A stretch of 64,000 bases of DNA, taken from contig QANY01003955.1 in assembly GCA_003255025.1 (NCBI GenBank), forward strand, positions 151,899 through 215,898. The letters are read 5' to 3'. Below, piece after piece: positions 44,641 through 56,689 of the stretch (position 1 is the first letter of the stretch; each line of letters begins with the position of its first letter). This DNA comes from Datisca glomerata. Taxonomy: Eukaryota > Streptophyta > Magnoliopsida > Cucurbitales > Datiscaceae. The notes under the pieces are model-generated. The model ran no database searches, was not told where the DNA came from, and saw only the letters and a program-made list of their open reading frames with translations. The translations under genes and the position numbers were made by a program.

Positions 44641-44949
44641 CAAACCTGAACGCTAAGAGCTTTGGCATTCCAGAAAAGAAAAAGTCATAACTTCATAATT
44701 AAGGAAAGAACTTTAGAGAAGAAATTCTTATCCAAATATTATTACTTCATTCCAAGTTAGAGAAGGAATACATATGGACGCCTATGAGGTAAAATTTCCC
44801 AGATTAATAATTTCGATTGGTATAGCTTTGAAGGAAGATAAAAGGCAAGGAATTTGAATATGATTTTACATTGATAAGATGGAAGTACATGAAAAGTTAC
44901 AACTGCAAATTGCTTAAAAAAACTAACTAAAACTAAAAGGAAGCAGTGT

Positions 44950-45745
44950 CCTCATTCTACACTTCAGAATTGATCTTAGTGGGGGCTAAGACATCTTTTG
45001 TGAGAGGAGTATCCTCAACGGCTTCAGAATGGTTGATCTCAGCTCGACCTGCAGAAGTGGTGGCTTCACTCTACTCATCAACAGGAACATCGTAGAGAGG
45101 TTTCTTTGGAGGAGCCTACATTGAACCATCTCTGTAACCCACGCTATAGATCATCTGCTCGACTTAATAAAAAAGAGTCAGATATTCTTCTCCAACCTCT
45201 TTCTCTTTTTGTTTCAGAGCTTGGGCTTTGCTTGGCTCAACAACTTCCAGAGACTCCTTAAGAGCCTTTAATGCCTCCTTTGCAGCTCCCATATATTCTG
45301 TCAGACTAAGAATCTCTACCTTAGCCTCATCGACTTCTATCGCTTGCTTATTCACTGTCTCATCAAGCACAGACTTTGACTCTTTCAACTTAGCAACTTC
45401 TTCACGAAGGCCTTCAATGATGCCAGTAGAATGAGCAACATCCCTTCGAAGCTTCCATAACACTAAGTCTCAAGTAGCATGATACTCTTGGAGAGCATTA
45501 TGGTGAATAAGGTCCTGAGGAGAAAACAAAAATGGTGAGAAAAAGTAAGGGAGTAATTTAGAAGAAGGAAAAGGACAAAGAACCATACTCTGACTAAGTC
45601 GTGCCTAAGGGAGGAAATGAGGTCGCCAACTCTTGAGTTGCGAGTCCTGACCACCTTCTGTGTCGACAACGAAAAGTGAGGATTAACTTCTCTACAGTCT
45701 CCTGGGTTATGTAAGACTTCATGTTCTTAAGCTTACTGCAAAGAA
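44950..45745 (-). pseudogene. Antisense coiled-coil/acidic ORF of T2, with probable introns
   Basis: Minus strand. A first part (VRTRNSRVGDLISSLRHDLV, about 45590-45660) ends at a GTATGG donor. An AT/CT-rich 75-base intron ends in CTCCTCAG, and the next part starts DLIHHNALQEYHAT. The main piece (45164-45463) is a heptad-rich coil: GLREEVAKLKESKSVLDETV, AIEVDEAKVEILSL, EALKALKESLEVV. After two stops it continues with PPKKPLYDVPVDE and an acidic tail (GRAEINHSEAVEDTPL) to about 44950. A further acceptor (CTTTCTTTGCAG) lies near 45735. T1 has the same coil-plus-acidic-tail plan in the same place. It could instead be a captured host gene. No enzymatic motif is seen. Confidence 0.55.
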
Positions 45746-45879
45746 AGAGAAGACTAACATAAGAAAAGAAAAAAGGAAAGAGAGAGAAAATAATAAGGGC
45801 AGATTTAAAAAGAAACAAGATTTGGAAATGAGGCCACTTATTGAAAGTCCGGAGTTCCTGGGAATTCTCCAAAAATGGC

Positions 45880-48795
45880 TTTGGCAGCGATTGTAGCAAC
45901 CGCCGCAAAAAAAATGCGGTAAAAGTTTTAGCGGCAATTTCCTCAAAACTGTCGCTAAAAGTCTTTTAAATCCTCAATTCCTTTCCAACTCACAATCTAC
46001 ATCTCTCTTCTCTCTCAAAATCCTAAGGACGATTTGCAGCGATTCACCTTCGTCAATCACCGATCACCTTGTCTCTTCCCCATCGCTCTTCGTCATTGAT
46101 TACCGGTCACCCCTTGTTGTTCGTTGACCACCAGTAAGTCTTTCTCTCTTTCTCTTTGCTTTTTCTGATACATCTGGCAATTTTTGGAACAGCCTAGAAG
46201 GAACTGAAGCTCTTTGTTCAGACATGAAAGTGCATCACACTGATGTGAGTTCTCAACTTTTCATCTTTCAGTCTAAAATCTTGATTTGTAATTTGAGTTC
46301 TAATAATTAAATTTGTACTGATGAATACGTTTTGCTTTGATTTTCAACCACGTAGTAGTTGAATTGAAGCTTTAGTCAAGTAGCTATAGTGTTTCTCATG
46401 ATTCAGTTTCCACTTTTGGAGCTACCTTGGACATGGTAATAGACAACCACAGGTAAACTCTATATTCTCTCTGTGTGCACATATCTTGGAAATGTTTGCC
46501 AAATTTAGGCATCAAATAGAGAATTAACTTTGTTTCTACCATTGATCTTCCTGAAAAATATAATGTTATCATCGACTTCTCAGTTCCATTGCTGCTTAGA
46601 CAACACCAGACAGGACTTGTATGATTTTCTTTCCTATGGCTATTGAAATGCTAATAGGGTTAAGAATACTGCTTCTAAAGATCCATATTCCACCGCCACC
46701 TCCTCCACTCTCAATTATAAACTTAAGCCTACCAATCTTTTATCTCTCTCTCGAATCCTTTGTAAGCATTTAAGCAACCTTCATTGACTTGTACGTTGGG
46801 TCTATATTGAAGGTAAGCCCAACTTTTTTTATCTGATTTGTTTGTGTGGTTTTTGATATCCAAGTTAGTATAAAAGAAAAACATTGAATTAACTTAGGTT
46901 GTCAGACATTGATGAATCTTATTTCTTTCACATGCATCAAACGATAAAGTAAATAAAGAATAATGGGAAAAAGAAATATTTGACTAACTTTATATCTTGT
47001 TATCATGGATTTAAGGGCATGAACTTTTAATTTAAGGTTGGACATATGGGAGTAGATAAAGCTATAGGCAGTGAGTTTATGAACCTATGGTTATTGCTAC
47101 TATTGTTTAACAAATACATAGATAATGAGATTAGGGAAATTTCGGGAACAACTCTTGGTTGTATCTAAACAAATTCATGTCTGTTATAAGCTACCTTTCA
47201 TGTGGAAAAAATAATAATAATAACAAGATGTAGATTTCATGATAGGTGGAAAGGGTTAAATACATACTGCAATGAGTTGTTAAATGTCTTCAATTTCTTG
47301 TTTGATAGCCATTAAAGGTTTGAATAAGCATCGTCTAGATATTTTGTTGAGAAGATAACTAAGACGTTAATAACACACTTTATTGCGTATTTTCCCTAAA
47401 CTTACTAACGGTTCTTCAATAAATTTATAAGTGCATAGGTAGATTTAAACTCTGATATCAAGTGCAAATGTATATTTATATATAGATAATGCATTCTTGT
47501 TGTAAAAGATTAATGGGATATTAGATCACAATGTGTACAATTTATAATATAATTTTAATGCACAAAACTTAACAATTTTGGCACTTTGAGCATTGGTAAC
47601 TCGAAGTATTCTATTTTAATTTGGTGGTTCTAAGGACAACATGTAAGTAGAATTTTACGCATACTTAAATGTTATTATATATTGAAAATTTATGATGAGT
47701 GATTATATGTCATGGTGCTCTTGCTTGATTCTTTGTGGGTGAATCTCACTTATGTGACAATTTTCTTGTTTGAAAAATTATGCTTAATTGTATGTTATTG
47801 TACTTTTAATTATGTGTATGTATATCGTTTATGGTAATGTATAAGAATACGTATATATTTTATTCATCTGCACAACTTTAAGGGCTAGATATAGTTTTTC
47901 TCTATCATTTCTCATAGATATAAAGGGCTGAGATACATAATATATATTGTTCTTTGAAGTAGTCTTTGTTTTCTATTGTTTATATTATTCTTGGTTAGTG
48001 CCCGTGTCTATGAACAACTGTCATTTTATTTATCCACACTATCTCCAGTCTGCATCTGGTGAGCTGTTATAACTTAGAGATAATTTATTGGTTGGAGAAA
48101 TAAGAAGAAAATTGTTTATGATTTATGTATCTCCAACAACTTAACATTTCATTTGGTTCTTAGAACAATTTCTTTTATGTGTAAAGAGAGATGTTCAGTG
48201 GAGGTGGGGAGTAGTTTATTTACATTTTTTCATGACTGTTTTTTGATAGATGATGATGGTGGACTTTTTTTTGCTCTATTTATATTTATATTGTGCATGT
48301 TATGATTAATTACTAGAGGTTAGAGTTTTTAAACTTGAGTGGGTTAGCTCATGGCTCTTTCCTTGGAGGTTAGATTTTTTTTTTTTGCTTGATTATCTTT
48401 ACAACTAAAGTTAAAAGCATGATGGTGGACTTTGCATTGCAGTCATGTAGTTCTCTGCCCATGCATTTTAAAGAAATCTGAAGGGGACTTTGCATTGCAG
48501 TCATAAACTTCATTTTTTTTAAAATCCACCTTATGGCGACGGTTTTGAAAACCGCCGCCATATATTTTGTAAAGTTCAATCATTTAGCTGTTTTTTTTCC
48601 CGCTCAATGTAAAAAACAAACCGCCGGCCAAAGTGCAATTTACCGACGGCCCTTCCGGCGGTTGAAAAAACCGCCGTAAAAGATCTTTACGGCGCGGTTT
48701 CTTAACCACCGTATAAATTTTTAGCGGCCGTGACAAAAAGACCACCGTCATAGACGGGTGTTAAAAACCTTATTGTAATTTTTTTTTGTTTGGAT
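45880..48795. mobile_element. CACTA-like non-autonomous element (candidate)
   Basis: Both edges carry short alternating words of the type ACCGCCGTAAAA / TTTTAGCGGC: left 45885-45960, right 48530-48790. Subterminal arrays in both orientations are typical of CACTA elements. The right edge reads CCTTATTGTAAT, a possible decayed CTTATTGTAGTG end. The left terminus was not found. The interior has no transposase. CT-rich, 5'-UTR-like text at 45970-46160 and 46690-46830 may be captured sequence. Confidence 0.45.
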
Positions 48796-49149
48796 GAGAT
48801 GAAATGATTAGTTTTTTTATATGTTGAAGTTCAATTGGAATGTACTTATATAAATAATTTGAGCTTTTGATTAAGCACAAACAATTCTATTTCAATAAAA
48901 AAGATCTGTTTTGGTTTCTAAATAGGTGTACACAGTTCAAAAAAATTGTATTGTGTGGCATTTAACCATTTTAGAGATGTGAAATTATTTTATGACCGTT
49001 TATAGTAATTCTTAACAAGACAACGATTTAGTTTAACACAAAAAATATTACGTTTGTCAAGGATTTTTTCCAGTATGAAAAACCCTTAGAGGTAACAAAA
49101 ATCACAAGAATATCGTTGATATTCACTTATGTAAAGGATTTTACATAGT

Positions 49150-50110
49150 TCTTGATGAGAAAGAGAGGAAGAGCAGTGCCTTTAGTTGATGTTTACTTAG
49201 GTCCTCCCTCCTTCTTTTTACATGAGCCTGTACTTATAGGCCTTACAATAATAAGAATAATAAAGAGGGGATGATCACATCCCCTATGCTTTCAGCTGAT
49301 GGGATCGTTTCCAGGCGTCGGCTCCTTTACTTTGCCCATTCCTTTCCACTATTTTATCCCCAGCAACTCAATCAGTCATAACCACTTGGTCGTTCCTCAT
49401 AATTCAGGCCAATCAATCACAATAACTTGACTATCAGTCTGAGCCCTCCTTTTCGTTCTGATGTTCTGTCATGTCTAGGAGGTAATGATTCCCCATTCTT
49501 GAGATGTCTGTTCTCCATCTGGAAGTGATGATCTCTCATTCTCAAGATGTCAGTTCCCGTTCTATTGTTCTTTCCCGTTCTGGGAGTGATGGTCCCCCGT
49601 TCTAGAAATGATAGCCCCCATTCCAGAAGCGACAATCACCCGTTCCAAAAGTGATAGCCCTAGTTTAGAAGCAATACTCACCCCGTTCTTGAAGTGATTG
49701 CCCCCAGTTCTAGAAGCGATAGTCACCCTGTCCAGAAGTGATGGTTCCCCGCTTCAACATTTTTCCCTTATTCTAGCGAGGCCTACTGCTTCAATGTTCC
49801 TTCTCATTCTGACGAGGTCTCCAGCTTCATCGTTCTTTCTATACACGTGTCTTGGGTGGTTTTTTTACCTGTTCATTTTTCCCCCTATTACACTCAATAA
49901 ATTTCATTTATTGATGTGTAATGATGAGTAGTTCTGGATTTGCATGCGCCTTTTCAAAGATCATTTTGCATTCTCTCAGAAACTTGCACTTTAGTGGTTT
50001 TACCACTTTCTACGAGCCCTAGGTAAGTCCCTTTTGTCCACGTGGCAGCATGTATTTTTTACCTGTTCATTTTCGCCCCATTACACTCAATAAGTTTCAC
50101 TTATTGACAT
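49150..50110 (-). mobile_element. Solo G1-type Gypsy LTR
   Basis: Same order of words as 640-1278 plus 10224-10460, here uninterrupted: TATA motif on the minus strand near 49228, AATAATAA, C-rich repeats, then CACGTGGCAG followed by a T-run. The last part is duplicated: TTTTTTACCTGTTCATTTT at about 49860 and 50055. No gag or pol is attached. Confidence 0.5.
49460..49760. repeat. 22-bp tandem array in the solo LTR
   Basis: About 12 diverged units of the form CCCGTTCTAGAAGTGATAGTC, with GCCC and TCAC endings alternating, so the higher-order period is about 44-45 bases. Confidence 0.85.
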
Positions 50111-51180
50111 ATAATGGTTTATCCTTTCTTATTTTTTCGTTACGTCTGCCCATTTTTTTCTCACGTGCTTCTTAAAAACATGCGACGTGATATTTCCAAA
50201 AAAAAATTCGGGTTGTTCGCTGTTAGTGATGGCTTCTCCTTTTTTTGTTACGTTCCTCTATTCCCGTTCATGAATGCTTTGAGTTTGTCGACTAAATTTT
50301 TTGCCAGCTCGCTGTCGATCATGATTACTTTCCCTTCATTCATTATATTGTCTTTCCGTTCTTTTTACTACGGGCTTATTGAGAGAGTTTTTCCCGTTTT
50401 CATCATTATGGGCTCATTGCGGAAGTTCTCTCATTTTCTTCAGCATGGGTTCAGTGATAGAGTTTCCCTCGTTTCTTTATTTTTCATTTTCCTTGCATAT
50501 ACACCCAACGTCAACCTTCACCTTATTTTTATTTTATTTGGTAATCCTTCTCTCCTTGTTAAAACACTCACTTACACCATATAAATATTATACCCAAGTG
50601 TAACCTCCCTCATCCCCCACATCTAATTCACGAACCCCATCCCCTGTAATTGTTTCTCTCTAAAACAGCAACCACCTTTTTCTCTTCTTCATTTTCTCTC
50701 TCTCAAACATTTTTCAGCAAGCTTTGCCTCTTCTTCTTACTCTTCGTTGTCTCTCCATAGTTGGTCTTCTCTAGTAAACTATTTTATTCTTTCCTCTTTC
50801 ATTATTTTTCACTATTTCTCAATCTGGATTTTCTATTTCAATGTTCATATATATCCAATTCTGAAATTTTCTCCCAAATTCTAGATAATTTCTTCCCCTC
50901 TTTGATTTTCCTTGCTCTTTCCTCTCTTTGATTTATATCTCTGAATTCTTCTTCAATTTTCTTGCAGCCCCAACGAAAACCCCTTTTCTGGCAGCACGTG
51001 TAATATCTTCATTCTCTCCATGTCTTCTTCTTCTTTATGCTTGTTTCTCCATCTCCATCGATGTCGTTGGCATCTCCTCTAGTGAGTTCTTTTACCTTTA
51101 GTTATTCCTCTTATTTTTCTTTCTTTTGATTTTTGGTTCTTTCCTCTAGTGAGTTCTTTTACCTTTAGTTATTCCTCTTA
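50111..51180. other. CT-rich stretch, no supported gene
   Basis: 50114-50584 is open on the plus strand for 156 residues, but the composition is Phe/Leu/Ser from T-rich DNA and no motif is seen. From 50577 (ATATAAATATTA) onward the strand is CT-rich like a plant 5' UTR, so a truncated host promoter or a retroelement leader is possible. A 68-bp direct duplication (AGTGAGTTCTTTTACC at about 51080 and 51148) lies at the left edge of element B. Confidence 0.35.
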
Positions 51181-51184
51181 TTCC

Positions 51185-51766
51185 AAATGTTGTAACATCA
51201 TGTTCACAGTCATCTATATCACTAAATCTCCAAAACAAAGTCACTAGCATGTTTTACAAATAAATTTTAACGAGTGAATCAAAATATTCAGTAAACATGT
51301 ATAGGAGTTCATGACTACTGATGATTCATATTGATCTACATATGATCATCGAATTGATGTGTATTAAATCTTTATTATAAACGGCACGTTGATAAATATA
51401 TTAATTCACATCGATCCATTCATATATAATATCACTATATAAAGTACCTTCACTAAGATGTCTATCCACATCAATTATCTGAATCTAGATCACACGCATT
51501 CATAATGCTTAGTGAACCGTACTAGCAACCATTCATTAAAGATTTCACACTGTAATATGTTGCTGACAATTTTATTCATTACCTATGATCTTAATCACCT
51601 CGTACTAATACAAGATCATAGTCTCATTAATGAATATGGAATTTTCAGATCTTTATATAAATTATTCAACAATAATTCAATAGAACAATTATAAGAAAAA
51701 TGTAATCCTCATTAAATTTCATATCAAAAGGTTAATACACATGTTTTGAGGGCATAACCTCAAACA
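51185..51766 (-). repeat. Partial 3' LTR of Copia B
   Basis: Reverse complement of the start of the A LTR (TGTTTGAGGTTATGCC at 51766 going left), including the CATGAACTCCTATNCATG word. It is cut at about 51185 next to a short direct duplication. The polypurine tract AAGTGGGAGAT (minus) lies at 51767-51777. Confidence 0.82.
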
Positions 51767-51779
51767 ATCTCCCACTTGC

Positions 51780-53260
51780 CCTAAAGAAAATATGATATCT
51801 ATCTTAATCCCATGTTATGAACGTGATCCTCAAATGACTTCACAGGAAGTGTCTTTGTAAAAGGATCAGCCAGGTTCTGATCCTACACTATCTTCATAAC
51901 AGTCACATCTCCTCAATGCACGATCTCTTTTACAAGATGATATTTCCTCTCTATGTGCTTGCCCCTCTTATGACCCCTCGGTTCCTTGGAATTTGATATT
52001 GCCCTACTGTTATCATAGTACATGATCAGTGGCTTGTCCATATTTGGAACTACCTCCAGATCAGTATAGAACTTTTTGAGTCATACCATTTCTTTCGCAG
52101 CTTTACAAGCCGCTATATATTCGGCTTCCATAGTCAAATCTGCAATGCTGGATTGTTATACTTCTCTAAACTATAGCTCCTCCATTTTTGGTGAACATTG
52201 ATCCAGATGTCAACTTTTGATTGTCTCTGTCTGATTAAAAATCAGAATCAATATAACTAGTGGGGCTCAGGTCCCCACCTGAATAAACAAGCATATAATT
52301 TCTCATTCTCCTAAGATACTTGAGAATGTGCTTTACTGTAATCCAGTGTTCCTAACTTGGATTCGATTGATAACGACTAACAATTCAATCTGAATAACAT
52401 ATGTCCGGTCTCGTACACAACATGTCATATTGAGACTTCTAACTACTGAAGCATATGGAACCTTTCCCATATCCTCTTCCTCATGAGGTGACTTAGGACA
52501 TTGTTCCTTGGAAAGGACAATTCCATGTATGGCCGGTAGTTGGCCTTTCTTGGAATTCTCTATAAAGAATCTCTCCAGCACCTTATCAATATAAGATGTG
52601 TGAGAAAGTGACAAGAGCTTGTTCTTTCTCCCAATCTTTCATTTGAAATTTCTCAGCTAACCATTTCTTAACCTTTGACAAAGTGTATTCATCATTCCTA
52701 GTGAGTAGAATATCATCAACATAAAGAACTAAGAAAACCACTATCTTCTCTTTGATGTATTTATAAACATAGGCTTCGTCAACAATTTTCTCGAAACCAT
52801 AAGACTTTATTATCTCATCAAATGTAAGATTTCAAGATCTAGATGCGTTTTTTAATCCATAAATAGATTTAAATAGTTTGCATACTTTCTGATCATACCC
52901 CTTTTATATGAACCCTTCTGGTTGCATATAGATGCTTTCTTTAAGAGACCCATTCAGAAAAGCTGTCTCGACGTCCAATTTTCATATCTCATAGTCAAAA
53001 CTAAATGTTATAGAAAAACATATGCGAATGGATTTTAGCATGGCCACAAGGGAGAATGTTTCTTCATAATCAATTTCATCAGCATCTCTTTTCTTCTTGA
53101 AGATCCATTTACATTCAATGGGCCTGACATCCACAGGTGGATCTACAAGTTCCCATACGGAATTGGAATACATAGATTCAATTTCCTAATTCATGGCTTC
53201 TTATCATTTCTCAGGATCATACATTTCTTCTTCATAAGATAATTGATCATCCTTATAAGT
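51780..53260 (-). pseudogene. Copia RT and RNase H remnant (B)
   Basis: The RT start reads MYSNSVWELVDPPVDVR, ECKWIFKKKRDADEIDYEET and FSLVAMLKSIR (52982-53173). About 20 residues between KKR and the ANYEET-type block are missing. The YVDDIL catalytic motif is near 52706-52725. RNase H follows: SYIDKVLERFFIENSKKGQL, VPYASVVRSL, and, in broken frames, the DKPLIM and DPFTKT blocks down to 51830. There are many stops and frameshifts. It is close to A in wording. Confidence 0.85.
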
Positions 53261-53268
53261 ATCTGACA

Positions 53269-53830
53269 CTAGGACATTGCTTCTGGTTCGTAGCGAACTG
53301 GTTGTCTCACAACCCTCCCACTACGACGTTGCACTGGAGTTTCCTTTGCAGGAACGGTGGTTTTTCTGGTTTGTCGTTTATAAGAAGAAATTGAAGGTGG
53401 TCTGATCTCATCAGCCGCTAACTCCTCGAGAACTACTTTTCTACGAGGCTTGTAGTTTTCCATATAGTTAATGCGTGTTTAGTCGGTTTAAGCATATACA
53501 GTCCATTTATAACTTTTGCATGAAAAATATCGAATCCATTCTTTGAAATAATAAACTCTTTATTAATAAAAGAAACTTTGAATAATTGTTCTTGCAAAAA
53601 TGACAGAGAAATCAAATTTTCTCGAAAATCCAGAAATATAATAAACATCGTTCAAAACCAAATAATTATATCCAAAAAGTAAACGGATTGTCCCTAATGC
53701 TTAAGCTGACATGAGCGCACTACTGCCAACTCTTAAAAGCGACTTTGCCATCAGCCAGCTCCCTTGACGAAGCAAGCATTTGCAAAGAAGAACATACATG
53801 ATTAGTGGCTCCCGAATCAAGTATCCAGGA
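53269..53830 (-). pseudogene. Copia protease and pre-integrase segment with integrase core deleted (B)
   Basis: The protease active site DSGA is at 53807-53818 in the context WILDSGATNHV. Then come FLDFRENLISLSFLQEQLF and FDIFHAKVINGLYMLKPT (pre-integrase region). The next block is already the post-integrase linker MENYKPRRKVVLEELAADE and RSGRVVRQPVRYE (53269-53463). The whole integrase catalytic core is therefore missing, by a deletion near 53465. Confidence 0.82.
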
Positions 53831-53859
53831 TGACAAATCATATTCCACTAAACAAGCTT

Positions 53860-54735
53860 CAAGAACAAGTAAATCATATTTACCTTTCTTTTTTAGCTCA
53901 GAGAGATACTTGTTACAGTTTCTCTTCCAATGACCTTCAACCCCATAGTGGAAACATTTTCCCTTGGGCTTCCTGTCTTTCTTGTTCTTCTTGGCTTTTG
54001 ACGATGTCTTGGATTTCTTTCATTTTTTGTTCTTACTTTTCCCTTACCATTGATCTTCTTCCTCTTGTTACTTTTAACAATGAAAGAAGATTTTTTCTCG
54101 ACAACTTTTGCCTCGCCCTCTTTGGTCATTCTAAGGTTGAGTGAATCAAACGTCTACAATTCATTCAACAATTAGGTCATGTTGAATTATAACTTGTCCA
54201 TAACATAGTTGGTCGTGAACGCAGAAAAAGCTGGTGTGAGCAACTCAAGTATAATGTTAACTTGAGTCCGCTCATCAATGGTTTTCCCATGTACTTATGC
54301 CTCGCGCATTACGCTGATCATGTTCAAAACATTTTCTCGCACAGAATTACCATTTCTCATCTTAGTTGTCATATGGATCCTAATGGCCTCATGATGATTT
54401 TGATCAGACTGCTGCCCAAACATCCTCTGTAGAGATTCCGTATTCTCATAGGTAGTATCCATGCTTTCATGCTTCACTCTCAGAACATCATTCATGCTGA
54501 CAAGCATGTAGCACTTCACATTATTGTTTGATATGATCTAAGCATCATGTTTGTCCTTAACATTCTTAGGGACATTAGCAGCGGGCTCCTCAGGGAATTC
54601 CTTAGTAAGAATGAACTTATGGTTCTCACAAATAAACATTAAGTTCTTATTTGATTTCCAACATATGAAATTATCACCATTCAATTTCTCAAAAGCAAGT
54701 AAAGTAGTAACAGGGTTGCCCATGGCATACATAAT
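53860..54735 (-). pseudogene. Copia gag with mutated CCHC knuckle (B)
   Basis: Starts MYAMGNPVTTLLAFEKLNGD (ATG 54730-54732), then a frameshift into MLVSMNDVLRVKHESMDTTY and HEAIRIHMTTKMRNGNSV. A Lys/Arg-rich stretch leads to CFHYGVEGHWKRNC near 53905-53950: the second Cys of the CCHC knuckle is Tyr, which would abolish zinc binding. This copy shows what is missing between gag and integrase in A. Confidence 0.85.
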
Positions 54736-56657
54736 AATGATTACTGAAATTTAAAACATACAAGATTCAATATAATTGATAAATATCTATTTAAATAGTT
54801 AATATGATGCATGAATGCAACATAATAAACACAAAAATAAACATTTACTAATCACGGTAATACAACCCAAAGATTAATGTGCTGTCTTAGGGTCAGTCAG
54901 ATTAACCTCTGACTGTCTATGAGACATTCTCATCCTTATCTCGTATTTTCTCTTTAAACAATAAGGTATCGTTTGTTAGGTCAAATCACAACTATCCACA
55001 TGAAATCTTAATTGTGACTTTATGAGTGTAACCCATCATTTCAGATTCTATGACTTCATTTAGAATATGCCACCGTAGGATCGGTCAAAATTAAACTACA
55101 TCACTTTCTCTTATATTATTAAAAAGTCCAACTTTGGTATTGATAAAGTTTAAAACCTTCCTTAAAGGTATGAAAACAAAGCCATCTCGAGGCCCTTACT
55201 GCACCTCACGATGTTGTACTAACGATGGAGACCATAAGTTACATTGACATGTCAACATTCTCTCAATTACAATTTTAGGATTACGTGTTTCCATTTTTAA
55301 CTAATCAATTAATTAGTAGTTAAAATAATATCCCCATGAATATTTAATAATCAGTTATGCCAATTTCAATGGTCTAAGTTCATTTAACCTTCTAAAGTGC
55401 CTAAATCATAATTAGGTGAACTTAGATTAACTAATTAATGATATTAATCAAACTTTAATAAAACTCTTTTACTAAAGTCGGTTATCCTAAAAGTTATTAT
55501 AGCCCTTAGTATGGTCTGATTACCAAGTTTTAACTGATTAAAACCTAGCAGTTTAGAATTCAATTGATTTCATAAAACAATATATATATAAACATATTAG
55601 GACAATCCTAATAAATCATATTTCTACTGATGAGCTGCATGATTAAATAAAACTGTGTGAGATTTTCGTGTATGGCATGTGATCAACTAATGCATGGACA
55701 TGTTATCAAACATAATAATAAATAATTTTTAACAATTAAATAAAATAATAATGGACCGAGTGACTATTGGGTATTTCTAAATTACAACTCTTGAAATAAA
55801 GAAATAAAATTACAAAGCGGAATTCAAGAATATTTATTTCCCAAATATTGCCTTCTCCTCCTAATATCCATCTTCATAATCCTTTTAATTGGGAAAAACT
55901 ATTTTTCTAATTAAAATTAATTTCTATAATTATCCTTTTAAGAAAAGTTGTCTTTGACTTAGTCAGATAAACACTTTATTTGATTTGGTCAAACTTTGGT
56001 CAAACTAAATCAACCTATTCATTTCTAATTTCCATATCATTAAAAATTAAAAGTTAATTTTAAAATTACATTCATTTCAAATTTTAAAAGAATAATTTAT
56101 AGATTTAGGGTTATCATCAAAATATGCAGTGATAGAGTTAGTTGGTATTACGGTTTCTGTGAAACTTCCCTCAATGTGACAACAGTTACCCCCGACCACC
56201 ACCCACCACCGGATTCCGGCCATCGACCATCGCCAGCCGCCACCGTCGGTCGGCGCCGGCGTCGATTTTCTCCCGACATCTCCAGAACAGTAAATTCTGG
56301 CGACATTGGTGCTTTACAAAAATTGTCGCGCCAACGCCGAAATTCTAAAAGAATTCCTATTTCTTTTCTTTTTCCTCAATCGTTCGTCTCGTGCGTTCAT
56401 TGTCTTCTCACGATCGGAATAATTATAATAAATATTTCGGATAAAATTACAAAAATTTCCATGCCCGAAATTGGCTTACACAAGATCTAAGGAAAAATTA
56501 AAGAACAAAGCCTAACCCAATAATCACCATATAATTAACGATCCATTATTTTCCATACATTCAAAAATCATAACCATCCATTCATTCATACATATCTCAT
56601 ATATATGTACAATGCAAAAAAATCCATACAACATTTAACTATAAAAATATAAGGATC
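54736..56657 (-). other. Untranslated leader of Copia B
   Basis: Reverse-complement match to 3416-5339 in A at both ends and in the middle. The block 56180-56330 is GC-rich and encodes nothing credible: its 104-residue plus-strand frame is antisense to the leader. Confidence 0.7.
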
Positions 56658-56669
56658 GCTCTGATACCA
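56658..56669 (-). other. Primer-binding site of Copia B
   Basis: TGGTATCAGAGC on the minus strand. It is preceded by TTTTTCAACAAT instead of the ATATAA tail seen in A. Confidence 0.88.
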
Positions 56670-56689
56670 ATTGTTGAAAAACATTATGA

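Larger units (their letters stand above)
51185..56669 (-). mobile_element. Ty1/Copia element B (minus strand), relative of A
   Basis: Minus-strand order: primer-binding site (56658-56669), a 1.9-kb leader matching A's, gag, protease, pre-integrase piece, linker, RT, RNase H, polypurine tract and a partial 3' LTR (51185-51766) matching the first 580 bases of the A LTRs. No 5' LTR is present to the right. The sequence there is a Tat-type protease remnant. The integrase core is deleted. Confidence 0.88.

Noticed and set aside
50114..50584. 156-residue Phe/Leu/Ser-rich frame looking like a membrane protein
   Set aside because: T-rich DNA yields such hydrophobic frames by chance, and no motif or family likeness is visible.
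56176..56490. 104-residue plus-strand frame rich in Pro, His and Arg
   Set aside because: It is antisense to the Copia B leader. The GC-rich leader simply lacks stops in this frame.
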